Positions 28,401 through 38,258 are shown, counted from the stretch's first letter. The stretch is DNA of 64,000 bases from Candidatus Methylobacter favarea (GCF_902806695.1 NZ_CADCXN010000124.1:1-64000); one strand, 5' to 3'. Translations and numbers: made by a program. Notes: generated by a model from the sequence alone, not told the origin.

Positions 28401-28649
28401 CTGCGTTTGCGTCCCATTTTGATGACCTCATTTGCCTTTATTGCCGGTCTTATTCCGTTAATGTTTGCTTCGGGCGCCGGCAAGATAGGCAACAATACCA
28501 TCGGCTCGGCCGCGGCAGGGGGGATGCTTTTCGGGACAATTTTCGGGGTCGTTGTCATCCCGGGTTTATATGTGGTGTTTGCAAGCATTGCAGAGAAGCG
28601 TCATCGCGCCGGAAAAAAAGAAGATGCGGCATTCACTGAAACTATCTAA
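25491..28649 (+). CDS. RND multidrug efflux pump, HAE1 (AcrB/MexB) family
   Basis: A 1052-residue inner-membrane proton antiporter with the usual twelve helices and two large periplasmic loops. Family marks: the N-terminal helix FIHRPVLSIVISILITLIG, TLFALVLAIGIVVDNAIVVIE in helix 4 with the two aspartate-type proton-relay position, EEDQGTIYANITAPSGATLERT in the second loop, and GILGKNAILIIEFA in helix 10. AGGA precedes the ATG. It lies between its adaptor and outer-membrane channel genes, six and twelve bases apart, so a complete tripartite pump is encoded. The substrate range cannot be read from sequence. Confidence 0.95.
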   Translation: MTSQFIHRPVLSIVISILITLIGLLSLSRLPVTQFPDIAPPEVNATTKYIGANAEVVVKAVITPLERAINGVPGMAYMSSVSGNDGSGEIQIIFKAGTNPDVAAVNVQNRVSSVLDELPAEAIKAGVIVEKVQNAMLLYINILSSDPTLDEKFLYNFADINVLKELKRIDGVGFAEILGSREYAMRVWLKPDKLLMYNISAIEIVEKLKAQNVEAAPGKIGESSGKRAQALQYVLKYTGKYNTRNAYENIVLSGKENGEILRLKDVAEIEFDSQDYNVLSKENGRPSAAILLKQRPGSNAKEVINNIKATMATIKSTSFPPGMDYTLSYDVSEFLDASIHEVVKTLVEAFLLVALVVFIFLQDFRSTLIPIIAVPVSLVGTFFFMQLMGFSLNLITLFALVLAIGIVVDNAIVVIEAVHAKMEHSGIGSIKATEQAMREISGAIIAITLVMAAVFLPVAFMEGPEGVFYRQFSLTMAFSIVLSGITALTLTPALCALFLKHIHGSGHAEKSGLQLFFAGFNNWYDKLSDNYKKLIGAIADRRIITFGVLVGFSVGSGLIGTYVPTGFIPEEDQGTIYANITAPSGATLERTEKVSDEVQRVASGLDGVISVSSLAGFSLLSEGTGAVYGMNLISLKNWEERPASDKDIIRDLEEKTRYIKDASIEFFTPPPVPGYGNSSGFEMRLLDKTGSDDLQRLQKVADAFVEELNKRPEILNAFTTFNVGFPQFLLYIDNDKAAQKGITAENAMNTLQTLIGSEYATNFIRFGQMYKVMVQALPEYRAQPNDLMKLYIKNDAGKMVPFSSFIRVEKVYGPEQVTRYNMYTSAMVNGQPAPGYSSGQAIAAIKDVAAQNLPKGFGYDWAGSSRDQAQAGNQAIYIFMICLLFVYLLLAAQYESFLLPMPVILSLPIGIFGALFFLMIMGLENNIYAQIAMIMLIGILGKNAILIIEFATMQHRLGKTPLAAAIEGAALRLRPILMTSFAFIAGLIPLMFASGAGKIGNNTIGSAAAGGMLFGTIFGVVVIPGLYVVFASIAEKRHRAGKKEDAAFTETI

Positions 28650-28654
28650 TCCCA

Positions 28655-30085
28655 ATGAAGCGTAGAATTTATCACTCCCTGACCCGTTCGTTAATCGTTA
28701 TAATTTTTACTGGCTGCACCACACTCAATACCGACTTGTCTATTTCTGAAAAGACAATACCTGCCAGTTTCCCGCAGCAAAAAAGCACCACGACGATTGC
28801 CAGCATCAACTGGCGACGGTTCTTCGCCGATGCGCATCTGGTAAAGCTGCTGGACACTGCAATAAAAAACAACATCGACTTGGAAACAGCTTTGCAACGC
28901 ATTGAAATCTCACGCTCAAGCGTGAAGCTGGCCAATGCCGCCCTGCTGCCGCGAGTTGAGCTGGCAGTCGGCGGCGGGGTTCAGAAATTCGGGCTGTACA
29001 CAATGGACGGCGCAGGCAACGCTTCCACTGAAATTACGCCAGGTCGAATTGTGCCCGAAAATTATACCGACATCTTTCTGGGCTTGCAGTCATCGTGGGA
29101 AGTTGATATTTGGGGAAAATTGCGAAATCAGCGCAAGTCCGCTATTTCATACTATCTGGCCAGCATTGAAGGAACCAATTTTGTCATTTCAAATCTTGTT
29201 GCCGGCGTTGCGATTTTCTATAACGAATTGCTGGCGCTGGATAATGAGCTGGACATTATCCGGCAGACCATCCGCAAACAGCAGGAGGCCGTCGATGTCA
29301 TCAAAATACAGAAAGAAGCCGGCAGGGCAAATGAATTAGCGGTGCAGCAATTCAAGGCGCAACTGCTCAACAGCCGGGTACTGGAAAAAAACGCGCTGCA
29401 ACAGATCACCGAAATCGAAAACAAAATGAATTTCCTGCTGGGGAGCTATCCGCAACCCATTGAGCGGGCCAAAAACGTTTTTTTCGAGGAAATTCCGCAG
29501 CAAATTTCAGCGGGTTTTCCTTCGCAATTGTTGGCAAACCGCCCGGACATTCGGGAAGCGGAATTTCAGATCGAGGCCAGCAAATTCGATTTGAAAGCGG
29601 CAAAGGCGGCGTTCTTTCCGAATTTCAATATCACGGCCACCCTGGGTTATCAGGCATTCGATCCCGAGTTTTTATTTGTATCGCCGGCCTCGCTCGCATA
29701 TTCGCTTATGGGCACCTTGGCTGCGCCGCTGATCAACAGGAATGCCTTGAAAGCACAGTTCAACACAGCCAAGGCAAACCAGTTGAGCGCTATGTACAAT
29801 TATCAGCGCACTATTTTGAACGCCTATGTTGAAGTGGCGAATCAACTCTCAAATCTTCGGAATTTACAAAATATCCATGCGCTGAAAAAACAACAGAGCG
29901 ACGTGCTGAAACAGTCTGTTGAAACCTCTAACGCGCTTTATAAATATGCCAGGGCCAGCTACCTGGAGGTGCTTATTGCGCAACAGAATGCCTTGCAGGC
30001 GAACCTCGAATTAATCGATGTCATCAAACGCCAGCGCCTGGCGACAATAAACATCTACAAGGCCCTGGGAGGAGGCTGGAAATAA
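28655..30085 (+). CDS. Outer-membrane efflux lipoprotein, NodT/OprM family
   Basis: The 476-residue trimeric channel partner of the RND pump upstream. It starts with a lipoprotein signal (VIIFTGCTTLN, lipidated Cys about 21), then the two repeated OEP halves: WEVDIWGKLRNQRKSAISYYLAS in the first and LLANRPDIREAEFQIEASKFDLKAAKAAFFPN in the second, both NodT/OprM signatures. It begins six bases after the pump gene stop. No terminator is obvious downstream. Confidence 0.93.
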   Translation: MKRRIYHSLTRSLIVIIFTGCTTLNTDLSISEKTIPASFPQQKSTTTIASINWRRFFADAHLVKLLDTAIKNNIDLETALQRIEISRSSVKLANAALLPRVELAVGGGVQKFGLYTMDGAGNASTEITPGRIVPENYTDIFLGLQSSWEVDIWGKLRNQRKSAISYYLASIEGTNFVISNLVAGVAIFYNELLALDNELDIIRQTIRKQQEAVDVIKIQKEAGRANELAVQQFKAQLLNSRVLEKNALQQITEIENKMNFLLGSYPQPIERAKNVFFEEIPQQISAGFPSQLLANRPDIREAEFQIEASKFDLKAAKAAFFPNFNITATLGYQAFDPEFLFVSPASLAYSLMGTLAAPLINRNALKAQFNTAKANQLSAMYNYQRTILNAYVEVANQLSNLRNLQNIHALKKQQSDVLKQSVETSNALYKYARASYLEVLIAQQNALQANLELIDVIKRQRLATINIYKALGGGWK

Positions 30086-30138
30086 CAGCGGCTTTTACGA
30101 TGATCAAAACGGGAGGAACAGGTAATCAGGATCTTCCT

Positions 30139-30348
30139 TTACTCAACCAAAGTAAAGCCGATTTTGATAGTGACCTGCCAATGGGAAATCTTGCCGTCGG
30201 CTATATGGCCGCGGGTTTCGACGACTTCCAGCCAGCGCATGTCGTGGACAGTTTTTGATGCTTTGCTGACTGCATTTTCGATGGCATCCTGTATGCCGAC
30301 TGTTGATGAGCCGGTCAGTTCTAGTTTTTTGTAAATATGATCATTCAT
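30139..30348 (-). CDS. Dodecin flavin-storage protein
   Basis: A 69-residue dodecin, a small protein whose twelve subunits form a hollow sphere that binds flavin. Recognised by IYKKLELTGSSTVGIQDAIENAVSKA and the central WLEVVETRGHI, with the flavin-stacking tryptophan at 39, and the end HWQVTIKIGFTLVE. The ATG at 30348 lies inside the end of murU: the genes overlap by eight bases, so it is the last gene of the amgK-murU-dodecin operon. Confidence 0.93.
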   Translation of the reverse strand: MNDHIYKKLELTGSSTVGIQDAIENAVSKASKTVHDMRWLEVVETRGHIADGKISHWQVTIKIGFTLVE

Positions 30349-31024
30349 GGTCTCTTTCCCCTTGGGTGTAATAAAAATCCAGTTCCTGCAAACGCTCCGG
30401 GGTGCCGATATCCATCCAGAAGCCGTTAAATATTTGCCCTGAAACCCTTCGTTCCGGTATGACCAGGCGCAGCAGAGGCGCCAGTTTGCTTTTTCCGGCG
30501 GGTATGCTGCGGAACAGTTCAGGTCGGTACAAGCCAATGCCGCTAAAAGTGAACCTGGCAGTGCCATTATCCACGACTATGCCGGCGCTATCCAGGCCAA
30601 AATCGCCCTGAACATGATGCATGGGGTTATTGACCAGCACCAGATGGGCCAAATCGACAGGCACATTTTTGAGCAGGATAAAGGGGAAGTCGGTGGCAAT
30701 ATCGCCATTGACTACCAGAAACACCTCATCACCCAACAAGGGCAAGGCCTTAATGATGCCGCCGGCAGTTTCAAGGGCTTGTTCGCCTTCCGGAGAATAG
30801 CTGATATGCGCATCAAGCCTGTGGCCGTCGCCGAGCTTTTCTTCTATTTGCCGGCCCAGACGGGCATGATTGATGACTATATCGCTAAAGCCGGCCGCAA
30901 CCAGCTGGTTAATGGTATGTTCGATAAGAGCTTTGCCTGCGACTGACAGTAAGGGTTTTGGAATATGGTCAGTTAATGGCCGCATTCTTTCGCCGCGCCC
31001 TGCGGCCAGAATCATCGCTTTCAT
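30341..31024 (-). CDS. murU: N-acetylmuramate-1-phosphate uridylyltransferase MurU
   Basis: A 227-residue sugar-1-phosphate nucleotidyltransferase (MKAMILAAGRGERMRPLTDHIPKPL with the signature GRGxRxxPLT and a K of the active site). The position directly downstream of an AmgK-type kinase, with a four-base overlap, identifies it as MurU of the cell-wall recycling shunt described in Pseudomonas putida. There MurU makes UDP-MurNAc from MurNAc-1-phosphate, bypassing de novo synthesis and fosfomycin. NagZ, which releases the recycled sugars, is also in the window. Confidence 0.88.
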   Translation of the reverse strand: MKAMILAAGRGERMRPLTDHIPKPLLSVAGKALIEHTINQLVAAGFSDIVINHARLGRQIEEKLGDGHRLDAHISYSPEGEQALETAGGIIKALPLLGDEVFLVVNGDIATDFPFILLKNVPVDLAHLVLVNNPMHHVQGDFGLDSAGIVVDNGTARFTFSGIGLYRPELFRSIPAGKSKLAPLLRLVIPERRVSGQIFNGFWMDIGTPERLQELDFYYTQGERDHE

Positions 31025-31986
31025 GCTGTTACGCCGTATATCGGTAAAACCTGGCTGTGCAGAAAATTACTAAAGTCAGAAAATTCAGGATAAGCTTGCG
31101 CCTGGGTCATGACATAGTTCAGGGTGCGGGGTATGTCCTTAAGATAATCGGGCTTGCCGTCCCTTAAATGCAGACGGGAAAAAATGCCGATGGCCTTAAG
31201 GTGGCGCTGCAGTCCCATCAGGTCAAACCAGCGTTTAAACTGAGCCCGACTGCAAACGATAAGCCCGGCATGAGAAAGACGCTGGAAATACCCGGTCATC
31301 CATGCCTCCACCTGCTGCTCAGGCCAGGCTATATAGCAATCCCTTAACAGGGATACCAGATCGTAGGTAATCGGGCCGATAACCGCATCCTGAAAATCCA
31401 GCACGCCGGGCGAATCCTCATTTAATACCATAAGATTGCGGGAATGGAAATCCCGATGTACGCATAGCCTGGGCTGCTCCAGCGCCGAGTCGATAAGCAC
31501 GGTATGAATTGAGCTTCGTATGTGCTCCGGAAGCTCAATGCCGAGTAACTTATCCAGAAACCACTCGTCAAAGATAGCCAGTTCTCTCTCAAGAAGAGGC
31601 TCATCGTAACCGGACAGGCCGCTGTTTTGTAAGGGCGTTTGCCTTTGCAGCTTGAATAAACTGTCGAGAGCGCTTTGATATAAAGCTGTAGCGTTGCCGG
31701 CAGTGAGCTGATCCAGAAAGCATTGCGTACCGAAATCCTCAAGCACTAAAAAACCTTCGCTCGGGTTTTGATGAAAAATGGCCGGCACCTTGACATTAGA
31801 GCGGGCCAGCAAGTCAGCGATTTTTATGAAAGGCTCAACGTTTTCCTTTAGCGGCGGCGCATCCATGACAATGAATTGGCCCTGCGGCGTCCTGATTCTG
31901 AAGTAACGCCGGAAACTGGCATCGCTGGAAGCCGGCTCGCAACAATTGATAGTCAGCAACAGATCGTTTTCAAGCCAATCGAGCAT
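31021..31986 (-). CDS. amgK: N-acetylmuramate/N-acetylglucosamine kinase AmgK
   Basis: An aminoglycoside phosphotransferase-fold kinase of about 321 residues. Motifs: an ATP-binding N-lobe (ASFRRYFRI, with VMDAPP), the catalytic loop CVHRDFHSRNLMVL, and the metal-binding GVLDFQDAVIGP. Its partner murU follows with a four-base overlap, and lptD is divergent upstream, the same arrangement as in Pseudomonas. AmgK phosphorylates recycled MurNAc at the anomeric position. The start at 31986 (AAGAG upstream) is preferred; an in-frame ATG at 32019 is possible. Confidence 0.88.
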   Translation of the reverse strand: MLDWLENDLLLTINCCEPASSDASFRRYFRIRTPQGQFIVMDAPPLKENVEPFIKIADLLARSNVKVPAIFHQNPSEGFLVLEDFGTQCFLDQLTAGNATALYQSALDSLFKLQRQTPLQNSGLSGYDEPLLERELAIFDEWFLDKLLGIELPEHIRSSIHTVLIDSALEQPRLCVHRDFHSRNLMVLNEDSPGVLDFQDAVIGPITYDLVSLLRDCYIAWPEQQVEAWMTGYFQRLSHAGLIVCSRAQFKRWFDLMGLQRHLKAIGIFSRLHLRDGKPDYLKDIPRTLNYVMTQAQAYPEFSDFSNFLHSQVLPIYGVTA

Positions 31987-32123
31987 AGCTATTGCTCTTA
32001 AGTCTCCAGGCATCATCATGGGCAGGCGGATTAGTTATTATGCGGCAGTGAATATAAGGTAAAATGACTTTCAGGCATTTTATTCGATTTACGATTCATT
32101 AAGCTAATAAACTTATATTTTCT

Positions 32124-34973
32124 ATGCTCCGCCGTTTATTTCTGGTTTTTTTACCCTCATTTTACCTCCCTGTCAGTTTTGCCAATGAAGCCTCATGGAA
32201 TTGTCAACAAGATAAAAATAGCAAGGAATGGGTTTGTGTTGGCGATAAAAAACCTGCAAGTAAAACTGCTGAAAGCCCTCCTCCGGAGCAACCTGAAGCC
32301 ATTAAAAATGCCCGGCCGGCGCTGTCAAAACCTGTTGATACTCAACCCGCACCAGCGGAACCTGAACAGATTGAAAAATCCGCGGTCTCTGAAGCGGAAG
32401 AAAACATTCCTGCAAAGAGGCCGTATCCGGTTCAGGACTCGTCACCGGGAGAAGCCGCGCCTCAGGCTGAAACCAGGCGTCCGGGCTGGAACTGTAATGT
32501 TGATGAGGAAAATAAAGGCTGGAATTGCAATCTGTCCGGCACTGATCCTAAAGGCGAGGCCAGGATTGTAGGAACCGATGAAGCCGGATTCAGTCTTCTG
32601 AATCCGGCGTTTGATTATGAACAGGAGCGAACCTTTAGCACTTTAAAGTCACGGCTGAAATATGATCCCTGGGAAAATTGCACTATACAGCTTGGAACCC
32701 GGCCTGTTTTTGTGCCAGGCAAGGATTTACGGAATGTATCGCCGTTGGATGTGAAATCTGATTATTCCGAAATATTCGAGAATGAAATCGGCAGTTATTA
32801 CGGCAATGTCCAAATAAGCCGCGCCGATCAGAGCTCATCTTCCGATATAGCTAATTACGACAGTGTTTCGGAGACCTTGAATCTGCAGGGAAATGTCTAT
32901 TACAGCGAGGATGAATTGAGTTTGTATAGTGAGGCCGCCACGCTCAAATTGACTTCCGATGAAGCCAGGCTGCGGAATACGATTTTTATTGCTCCTGCGA
33001 CGCCGCTCAGAGGCCGGGCAAAAGCGGCTTATCGCGATAGCAAAGCCTTGTCCCGCTATAAAGATGTGGCTTATACCAGCTGCCAGCCCGGCAATCAGGA
33101 CTGGGTCGTGCATGCGTCCGAGTTGAAACTGAACAAGACTACCGGCAAGGGCGCCGCTAAAAACGCCTGGCTTGAATTCAAGGGGCTGCCGGTCTTTTAT
33201 TCGCCTTATCTGTCTTTTCCGACCGATGACAGAAGGCTTTCGGGTTTTCTGGCGCCGGCATTCGGCACGACGCGCACGGGCGGATTTAACTTTTCCGCGC
33301 CTTATTACTGGAATATAGCGCCAAATTTCGATGCGACCCTGAAGCCTCGTTATTTCACCAAGCGAGGCATTATGCTGGGCGGCAATTTCCGTTATCTGAC
33401 CGAGCACTTCAGAGGAATTATAAGCGGGGAATATCTGCCCAATGATGAGCTCAGAAAGAAGCCGCGGTTTCTGGCTTCAAGTAAAAACAACAGCGTTTTT
33501 ACTCCCGAGCTGTCGTTAAACTGGGACTTGAATTTTGTTTCCGATAAAGATTATTTTGCCGAGCTGGGCAATGCGCTCAGTTTCCCCAACTTCAGTTTTA
33601 TCAGAAGCACTGCCGATTTTAATTATATAAGACCGGGCATTGCCTTTGTCAGCCGGCTCGAGAACTACCAGACCGTTGACCCGGCTTTAAGCGGCCGGCA
33701 AATCCCTTATCGCCGCTTGCCCCAGTTTAATTTGAACCTGAACCATTCGTTCAGTTTCATGCCGCTGGATACAGCGATGGAAAATGAACTGGTGTATTTT
33801 CAGCATAATAATGACTTGCCCACGGGACAAAGATTAAATGTCAAACCCTCGTTCAGTTTTCCATTGAAAACCGCCAGCGCTTTCCTGACGCCCAAGGCGT
33901 CATTGCAATACACGCAGTATCTGCTGCAGAATCAGGTAGCGGGCAGGCCCGACAATATTTCCAGGGCGCTGCCTATTTTGTCTGTAGACAGCGGTTTGTA
34001 TCTGGAGCGGGATATTAATCTGGCCGGCAAATCCATGCTGCATACGCTGGAGCCCCGGCTGTTTTATTTATATATTCCCAAAAAGGATCAGAGCGATATT
34101 CCGATCTTTGATACGGCCCTGTATGACTTCTGGTACAGCAGTCTATTCCGGGAAAACCGCTTTAGCGGCACGGATCGGGTGCAGGATGCCAATCAGGTAA
34201 CCGTTGCCTTAACTTCGCGATTGCAAGATCCTGCAACCGGCAGGGAAAGGCTGAGGCTGAACATCGGTGAAATCCTGTATTTTCGTGACCGGGAAGTTAC
34301 GGCGCCCGTCATTACCGTCAGTAAAAACGGCAAGTACCTGGAAGGCCCCGTTGAAACCAGTACGCTATCGCCCCTGGTTTCAGAATTATATGCCCAGCTG
34401 ACCGATCATGTTTCTATGGAAACCGGCTTGCAATGGGATCCTGACCAGAATGATATTGTCCGGGGCAAGGCAGTGCTTCATTTTATCAACCAGCCGGATG
34501 AGATTATTAATGTGGGATATCTTTACAGAAAAAACAACCTGATTGAGAATACCCTGAACAGCAATAATATCCCTCTGAATGATCCGTTAAGAGATACCAG
34601 TTTTATAAGAAGCAATGACATTATCCAGACGGACGTGTCGTTTCGCTGGCCGATATACAATAACTGGTATGCGGTAGGACGCTGGCAATATTCGCTGCTC
34701 TACAACACCACCCAGGACAGCTTTATCGGCCTGGAAAAAGAAAATTGCTGCTGGCGTTTTCGCGTCATCGGGCGGCGCTACATTAACAGTATTATCAATA
34801 ATAACCTCATTAATACCACTAGCGATCTCAATAGCCTCAATACCACAGTCAGCGGCACCAGCCAGACCGGTGTATTTTTCCAGATAGAGCTTAAGGGCTT
34901 GACAGGGATAGGAGAAAAACTGGACCGATTCTTCGAGCAGAGTATTTACGGTTACCGGAAACCTCAACAATGA
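32124..34973 (+). CDS. lptD: LPS-assembly outer-membrane protein LptD
   Basis: LptD inserts lipopolysaccharide into the outer leaflet together with LptE. The 949-residue protein has a signal peptide ([15 protein letters not shown]), an unusually long N-terminal extension of about 150 residues rich in Pro/Glu, then the OstA/LptA-like jellyroll (about 170-330; [12 protein letters not shown] and [21 protein letters not shown]) and the 26-strand barrel to the C-terminus. The extension holds two similar Trp-Asn-Cys motifs (about residues 26-40 and 124-142). Cysteines are present near both ends, as needed for the interdomain disulfides. surA overlaps its stop by four bases, which couples the chaperone to its client. 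Confidence 0.94.
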   Translation: MLRRLFLVFLPSFYLPVSFANEASWNCQQDKNSKEWVCVGDKKPASKTAESPPPEQPEAIKNARPALSKPVDTQPAPAEPEQIEKSAVSEAEENIPAKRPYPVQDSSPGEAAPQAETRRPGWNCNVDEENKGWNCNLSGTDPKGEARIVGTDEAGFSLLNPAFDYEQERTFSTLKSRLKYDPWENCTIQLGTRPVFVPGKDLRNVSPLDVKSDYSEIFENEIGSYYGNVQISRADQSSSSDIANYDSVSETLNLQGNVYYSEDELSLYSEAATLKLTSDEARLRNTIFIAPATPLRGRAKAAYRDSKALSRYKDVAYTSCQPGNQDWVVHASELKLNKTTGKGAAKNAWLEFKGLPVFYSPYLSFPTDDRRLSGFLAPAFGTTRTGGFNFSAPYYWNIAPNFDATLKPRYFTKRGIMLGGNFRYLTEHFRGIISGEYLPNDELRKKPRFLASSKNNSVFTPELSLNWDLNFVSDKDYFAELGNALSFPNFSFIRSTADFNYIRPGIAFVSRLENYQTVDPALSGRQIPYRRLPQFNLNLNHSFSFMPLDTAMENELVYFQHNNDLPTGQRLNVKPSFSFPLKTASAFLTPKASLQYTQYLLQNQVAGRPDNISRALPILSVDSGLYLERDINLAGKSMLHTLEPRLFYLYIPKKDQSDIPIFDTALYDFWYSSLFRENRFSGTDRVQDANQVTVALTSRLQDPATGRERLRLNIGEILYFRDREVTAPVITVSKNGKYLEGPVETSTLSPLVSELYAQLTDHVSMETGLQWDPDQNDIVRGKAVLHFINQPDEIINVGYLYRKNNLIENTLNSNNIPLNDPLRDTSFIRSNDIIQTDVSFRWPIYNNWYAVGRWQYSLLYNTTQDSFIGLEKENCCWRFRVIGRRYINSIINNNLINTTSDLNSLNTTVSGTSQTGVFFQIELKGLTGIGEKLDRFFEQSIYGYRKPQQ

Positions 34974-36274
34974 TAGATCAGAAAAAAATGACCAGGGTGA
35001 TTGCATCTGTCCTGTTTTGCAGTTTTTTATTCAGCAGCTTTCCAGTTCAGGCTGAAGTGCTGGATACCATTATTGCCGTGGTTGAAGATGACGTTATTCT
35101 GGAGCACGAGCTGCAGCGCGAGGTAGCGGCAATCGAGCAAAGAATTCAAGCCGCTAAGGCGGCGATGCCGCCTGCGTCCGTGCTGCGCAGACAAGTGCTG
35201 GAAAAGATGATTGTCGATAAGCTGCAACGGCAGCTGGCCGAAAGAGCCGGAGTTAATGTTACCGAGGAAATGCTCAATAGTTCAGCGGCTGATATTGCCC
35301 AAAGAAATAATATGAATTTGCAGGAATTCAGGGCGGAACTGGAAAGCCAGGGTATTAGCTATAAAAGTTTTCTGGATAATATGCGCAATGAAATTATCAT
35401 AAATCAGCTGCGGGGCAGAGAAATAGGCGGGCGTATTAAAGTAACGGATAGAGAGGTCGATCACTACCTGGAAACCCAGGATAAAATCGGTGAACAGGCT
35501 GTTCAGTATCATTTAGGCCATATACTGATTGCCGTGAAAGAAGCCGCCTCTGCAGCGCAGATACAAAAAGCTCGCAGTAAAGCTGAAGTCATTGTCAAGA
35601 ACCTGCGGGCAGGACAGGATTTCACGCAAAGCGCAATCAGCGAGTCGAATGACGCCAATGCGCTAAAAGGAGGCGATTTGGGTTGGCGGACGATGGGCGA
35701 CATCCCCACATTGTTTGTGGATGTGGTCGGTAAATTGGCTCAAGGCGAGGTGGCGGAGCCTATCCGCAGCCCAAGCGGTTTTCATATTATAAAAATGCTG
35801 GAGCTAAAAGGCCTTGATGCCCACATGGTGACCAAAACCAAGGTCCGGCATATCCTGATAAAAACCAATGAGCTGATTGATGATGCGGAGGCAAAAAAAC
35901 GCCTGCTCGCCTTAAAAGCGCGTATTGCTGACGGCGATGATTTTGCAGCGCTCGCACGCGCGCATTCCGATGACAAAGGTTCGGCATTAAAGGGCGGATC
36001 ACTCGACTGGGTTGGGCCCGGAGACCTGGTTAAGCCGTTTGAAGAAGCTATGGGGAAACTGGCCGTCAATGAAATCAGCGAACCTGTACAGACTCAATTT
36101 GGCTGGCACTTGATTCAGGTGCTGGACCGGCAAAATAAAGACAACAGCGAGGAGTTTAAAAGAAATCTGGTTCGGGAGGCAATCCGCAAACGAAAAATTG
36201 AGGAAGAAACAGAACTTTGGCTGCGCCGCTTACGGGACGAAGCTTTTGTAGAAATCTATCAGGACCGGCTTTGA
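34970..36274 (+). CDS. surA: Periplasmic chaperone and peptidyl-prolyl isomerase SurA
   Basis: A 434-residue outer-membrane protein chaperone with a signal peptide ([19 protein letters not shown]). The N-terminal SurA domain ([23 protein letters not shown]) is followed by two parvulin domains: first about residues 173-275 ([23 protein letters not shown]), second about 285-385 ([25 protein letters not shown]). It ends with the short C-terminal helix of the family. The ATG overlaps the lptD stop (ATGA). LptD is a known SurA client, so the gene order makes functional sense. Confidence 0.95.
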   Translation: MIDQKKMTRVIASVLFCSFLFSSFPVQAEVLDTIIAVVEDDVILEHELQREVAAIEQRIQAAKAAMPPASVLRRQVLEKMIVDKLQRQLAERAGVNVTEEMLNSSAADIAQRNNMNLQEFRAELESQGISYKSFLDNMRNEIIINQLRGREIGGRIKVTDREVDHYLETQDKIGEQAVQYHLGHILIAVKEAASAAQIQKARSKAEVIVKNLRAGQDFTQSAISESNDANALKGGDLGWRTMGDIPTLFVDVVGKLAQGEVAEPIRSPSGFHIIKMLELKGLDAHMVTKTKVRHILIKTNELIDDAEAKKRLLALKARIADGDDFAALARAHSDDKGSALKGGSLDWVGPGDLVKPFEEAMGKLAVNEISEPVQTQFGWHLIQVLDRQNKDNSEEFKRNLVREAIRKRKIEEETELWLRRLRDEAFVEIYQDRL

Positions 36275-36318
36275 ATAACGCAGCGGCGATCAACCGTTCG
36301 AAGAGCATGAAATAGAGG

Positions 36319-36921
36319 ATGAATATCAGCAATAAACCGGCCGCATCCCGGCAAGGCGCGAAGACTCAGTTGAAAACTCTTTTGCAGCCGATACTTCAGG
36401 GTAAAACCATAGAGTCTGAGCGTACGCTAATCAAGGAAGTAGCGGCTGAACTGCACACTGATATTCTGGATTGCGCCGCCGCGTTGCTGATCTGTTTAAA
36501 TCAGGAAGCCCCTGCTTTTAAACATGCATTCTGCTGCACGCCGCAAAAGCCGGATAAATTAACCGCTCTTGAAAGTCTCCAGACGAGCACGAAAATGGTC
36601 CGCTATCGTCTGGATGTGGGGCGTAAAAACCAGCTTACTCTGGAAGAACTCAAGAAGGTATTGGTTGAGGAGTCAGGCGTCGATAAAAATAATATCCGGA
36701 ATGTTAATATACAAGCGGATTACACGCTTATCGAACTGCCCGATAAAATGCCGCTGGATATATTCGAGCATTTAAAATCAGTGGAAATTAATCACCATAA
36801 GCTCGATATAAAGCGGGTAAAATCCCGCCATAAAAAGCGCCGGAATCCTCGTTCCAGACAGACATTGCAGCCTAAGCCTAGATTAATTGATGACGGTGAT
36901 AATAAAATCGGGGTTGAGTAG
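36319..36921 (+). CDS. Stand-alone DbpA-type RNA-binding domain protein
   Basis: A 200-residue protein without helicase motifs. The C-terminal half (about residues 95-170) reads as a DbpA/CsdA RNA-binding (RRM-like) domain: VGRKNQLTLEELKKVLVEES, then IRNVNIQADYTLIELPDKMP and IFEHLKSVEINHHKLDIKRV. Normally this domain ends DEAD-box helicases. A very basic tail follows (KSRHKKRRNPRSRQ). The N-terminal part (about 20-90) is helical and resembles the segment ahead of that domain in DeaD-like helicases (LLICLNQEAPAF). It could be an RNA chaperone or a helicase-derived regulator of ribosome assembly. It begins 44 bases after surA. Confidence 0.75.
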   Translation: MNISNKPAASRQGAKTQLKTLLQPILQGKTIESERTLIKEVAAELHTDILDCAAALLICLNQEAPAFKHAFCCTPQKPDKLTALESLQTSTKMVRYRLDVGRKNQLTLEELKKVLVEESGVDKNNIRNVNIQADYTLIELPDKMPLDIFEHLKSVEINHHKLDIKRVKSRHKKRRNPRSRQTLQPKPRLIDDGDNKIGVE

Positions 36922-37043
36922 CCAATTAAATAGGGCATTTAAGCAAGCCCTTTCCGCGCCGTCCATATGATTGCCTAAGAAAAATAATGCAATTCCCGGA
37001 GCGACTCCCTTAAGAAGTTGAAGCATGCGCCTAGTTAATTTTA

Positions 37044-38237
37044 ATGACAGCTAATTTAAGCAAAATGACAGAAATTCAATATATAAACACGCCTGCTCAA
37101 CTGGCGGAGCTGTGTAAGCAGATAAAGAAAGAACCCTGGCTGGCTCTTGATACCGAATTTTTACGCGAAAAGACCTATTATCCGAAGTTCTGCTTGCTGC
37201 AAATAGCAACGCCGGAATGGGTGGCCTGCATTGATCCTTTGGCACTGCCTGATCTGGATAGTCTTTTTGAAGCCTTATACAGTCCATCAATTGTCAAAAT
37301 ATTTCATTCCTGCCGCCAGGATCTGGAAATTTTTTATCAACTGACCGGCAAATTGCCGACACCTGTTTTTGATACCCAGCTAGCGGCGCCGCTGCTGGGT
37401 TTTCAGGAAAATCCCGGTTATGCGATGCTGGTTTCCAGTTTATTGAATGTTAATCTGAACAAAGCCCATACCAGAGCGGATTGGAGCCGGCGGCCATTGA
37501 CCGGCGATCAAATTCAATATGCTGCAGATGATGTGATTTATTTATGCAAGATTTATCAATTAATGGCCAGTAAATTAACTGAGCTGGGCAGGATGGATTG
37601 GCTCAGGCAGGACTTTGCCGAGCTGGCCAATCCGAATCTTTATGAGGTGACGCCGGAAAAAGCCTGGCTGAAAATCAGAGGCAAAAACAAACTGACGGGA
37701 AAGCAGTTGTCAATTGTTCAGGCACTGGCTGAATGGCGGGAAAAATCGGCGCAGTCCGAGAATCGCCCCAAGAGCTGGCTGCTGCGGGATGAATTGCTGT
37801 TTGATTTGGCCAAACTGCAACCGGAAACGGTTAGCCAGTTAGTCAATGTGCGGGGCGTCAATGAGCGCGTCGTTAATCGTTATGGACAGGAACTGTGCCG
37901 GTTAATCACCGCCGCCAAGCAACGTCCGCCGAGTCCTTTAAATGCCAAAGGGCGGCCGGTTAAAAAAACCCAACAGCAGGAAGCCGTACTGGATATTTTA
38001 ACGGCATTAGTAAGAATACGGGCTGAAGAGAATGCCTTGAATCCCGTCATTCTCGCCGCCCGTAAAGATCTGGAAGCGCTGCTGTTTAATGATGAAGAGG
38101 AGGAGTGCTTATTACTGCACGGCTGGCGCTTCAGCATGGTGGGCAGGGAATTGGTAGGCTTATTAAAAGGCGAACTGCTGCTTGGCGTTAAGTCGGAAAA
38201 ACTCAATATTATCGAGAAAGCAGTGCTTGATTACTAG
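37044..38237 (+). CDS. rnd: Ribonuclease D
   Basis: A 397-residue 3'-5' exoribonuclease acting in tRNA 3'-end maturation. The DEDDy motifs are visible: Exo I LALDTEFLRE (about residues 31-40), Exo II HSCRQDLEIF (about 90-99), and Exo III YAADDVIYL (about 159-167). One HRDC domain follows (about 215-290; ALAEWREKSAQSENRPKSWLLRDELL) and a second, weaker C-terminal one. Neither ATG 37044 nor ATG 37065 has a good ribosome-binding site, and the second fits homologue N-termini equally well. Confidence 0.94.
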   Translation: MTANLSKMTEIQYINTPAQLAELCKQIKKEPWLALDTEFLREKTYYPKFCLLQIATPEWVACIDPLALPDLDSLFEALYSPSIVKIFHSCRQDLEIFYQLTGKLPTPVFDTQLAAPLLGFQENPGYAMLVSSLLNVNLNKAHTRADWSRRPLTGDQIQYAADDVIYLCKIYQLMASKLTELGRMDWLRQDFAELANPNLYEVTPEKAWLKIRGKNKLTGKQLSIVQALAEWREKSAQSENRPKSWLLRDELLFDLAKLQPETVSQLVNVRGVNERVVNRYGQELCRLITAAKQRPPSPLNAKGRPVKKTQQQEAVLDILTALVRIRAEENALNPVILAARKDLEALLFNDEEEECLLLHGWRFSMVGRELVGLLKGELLLGVKSEKLNIIEKAVLDY

Positions 38238-38258
38238 GGCGGCGAAATGCCTCAGCCC

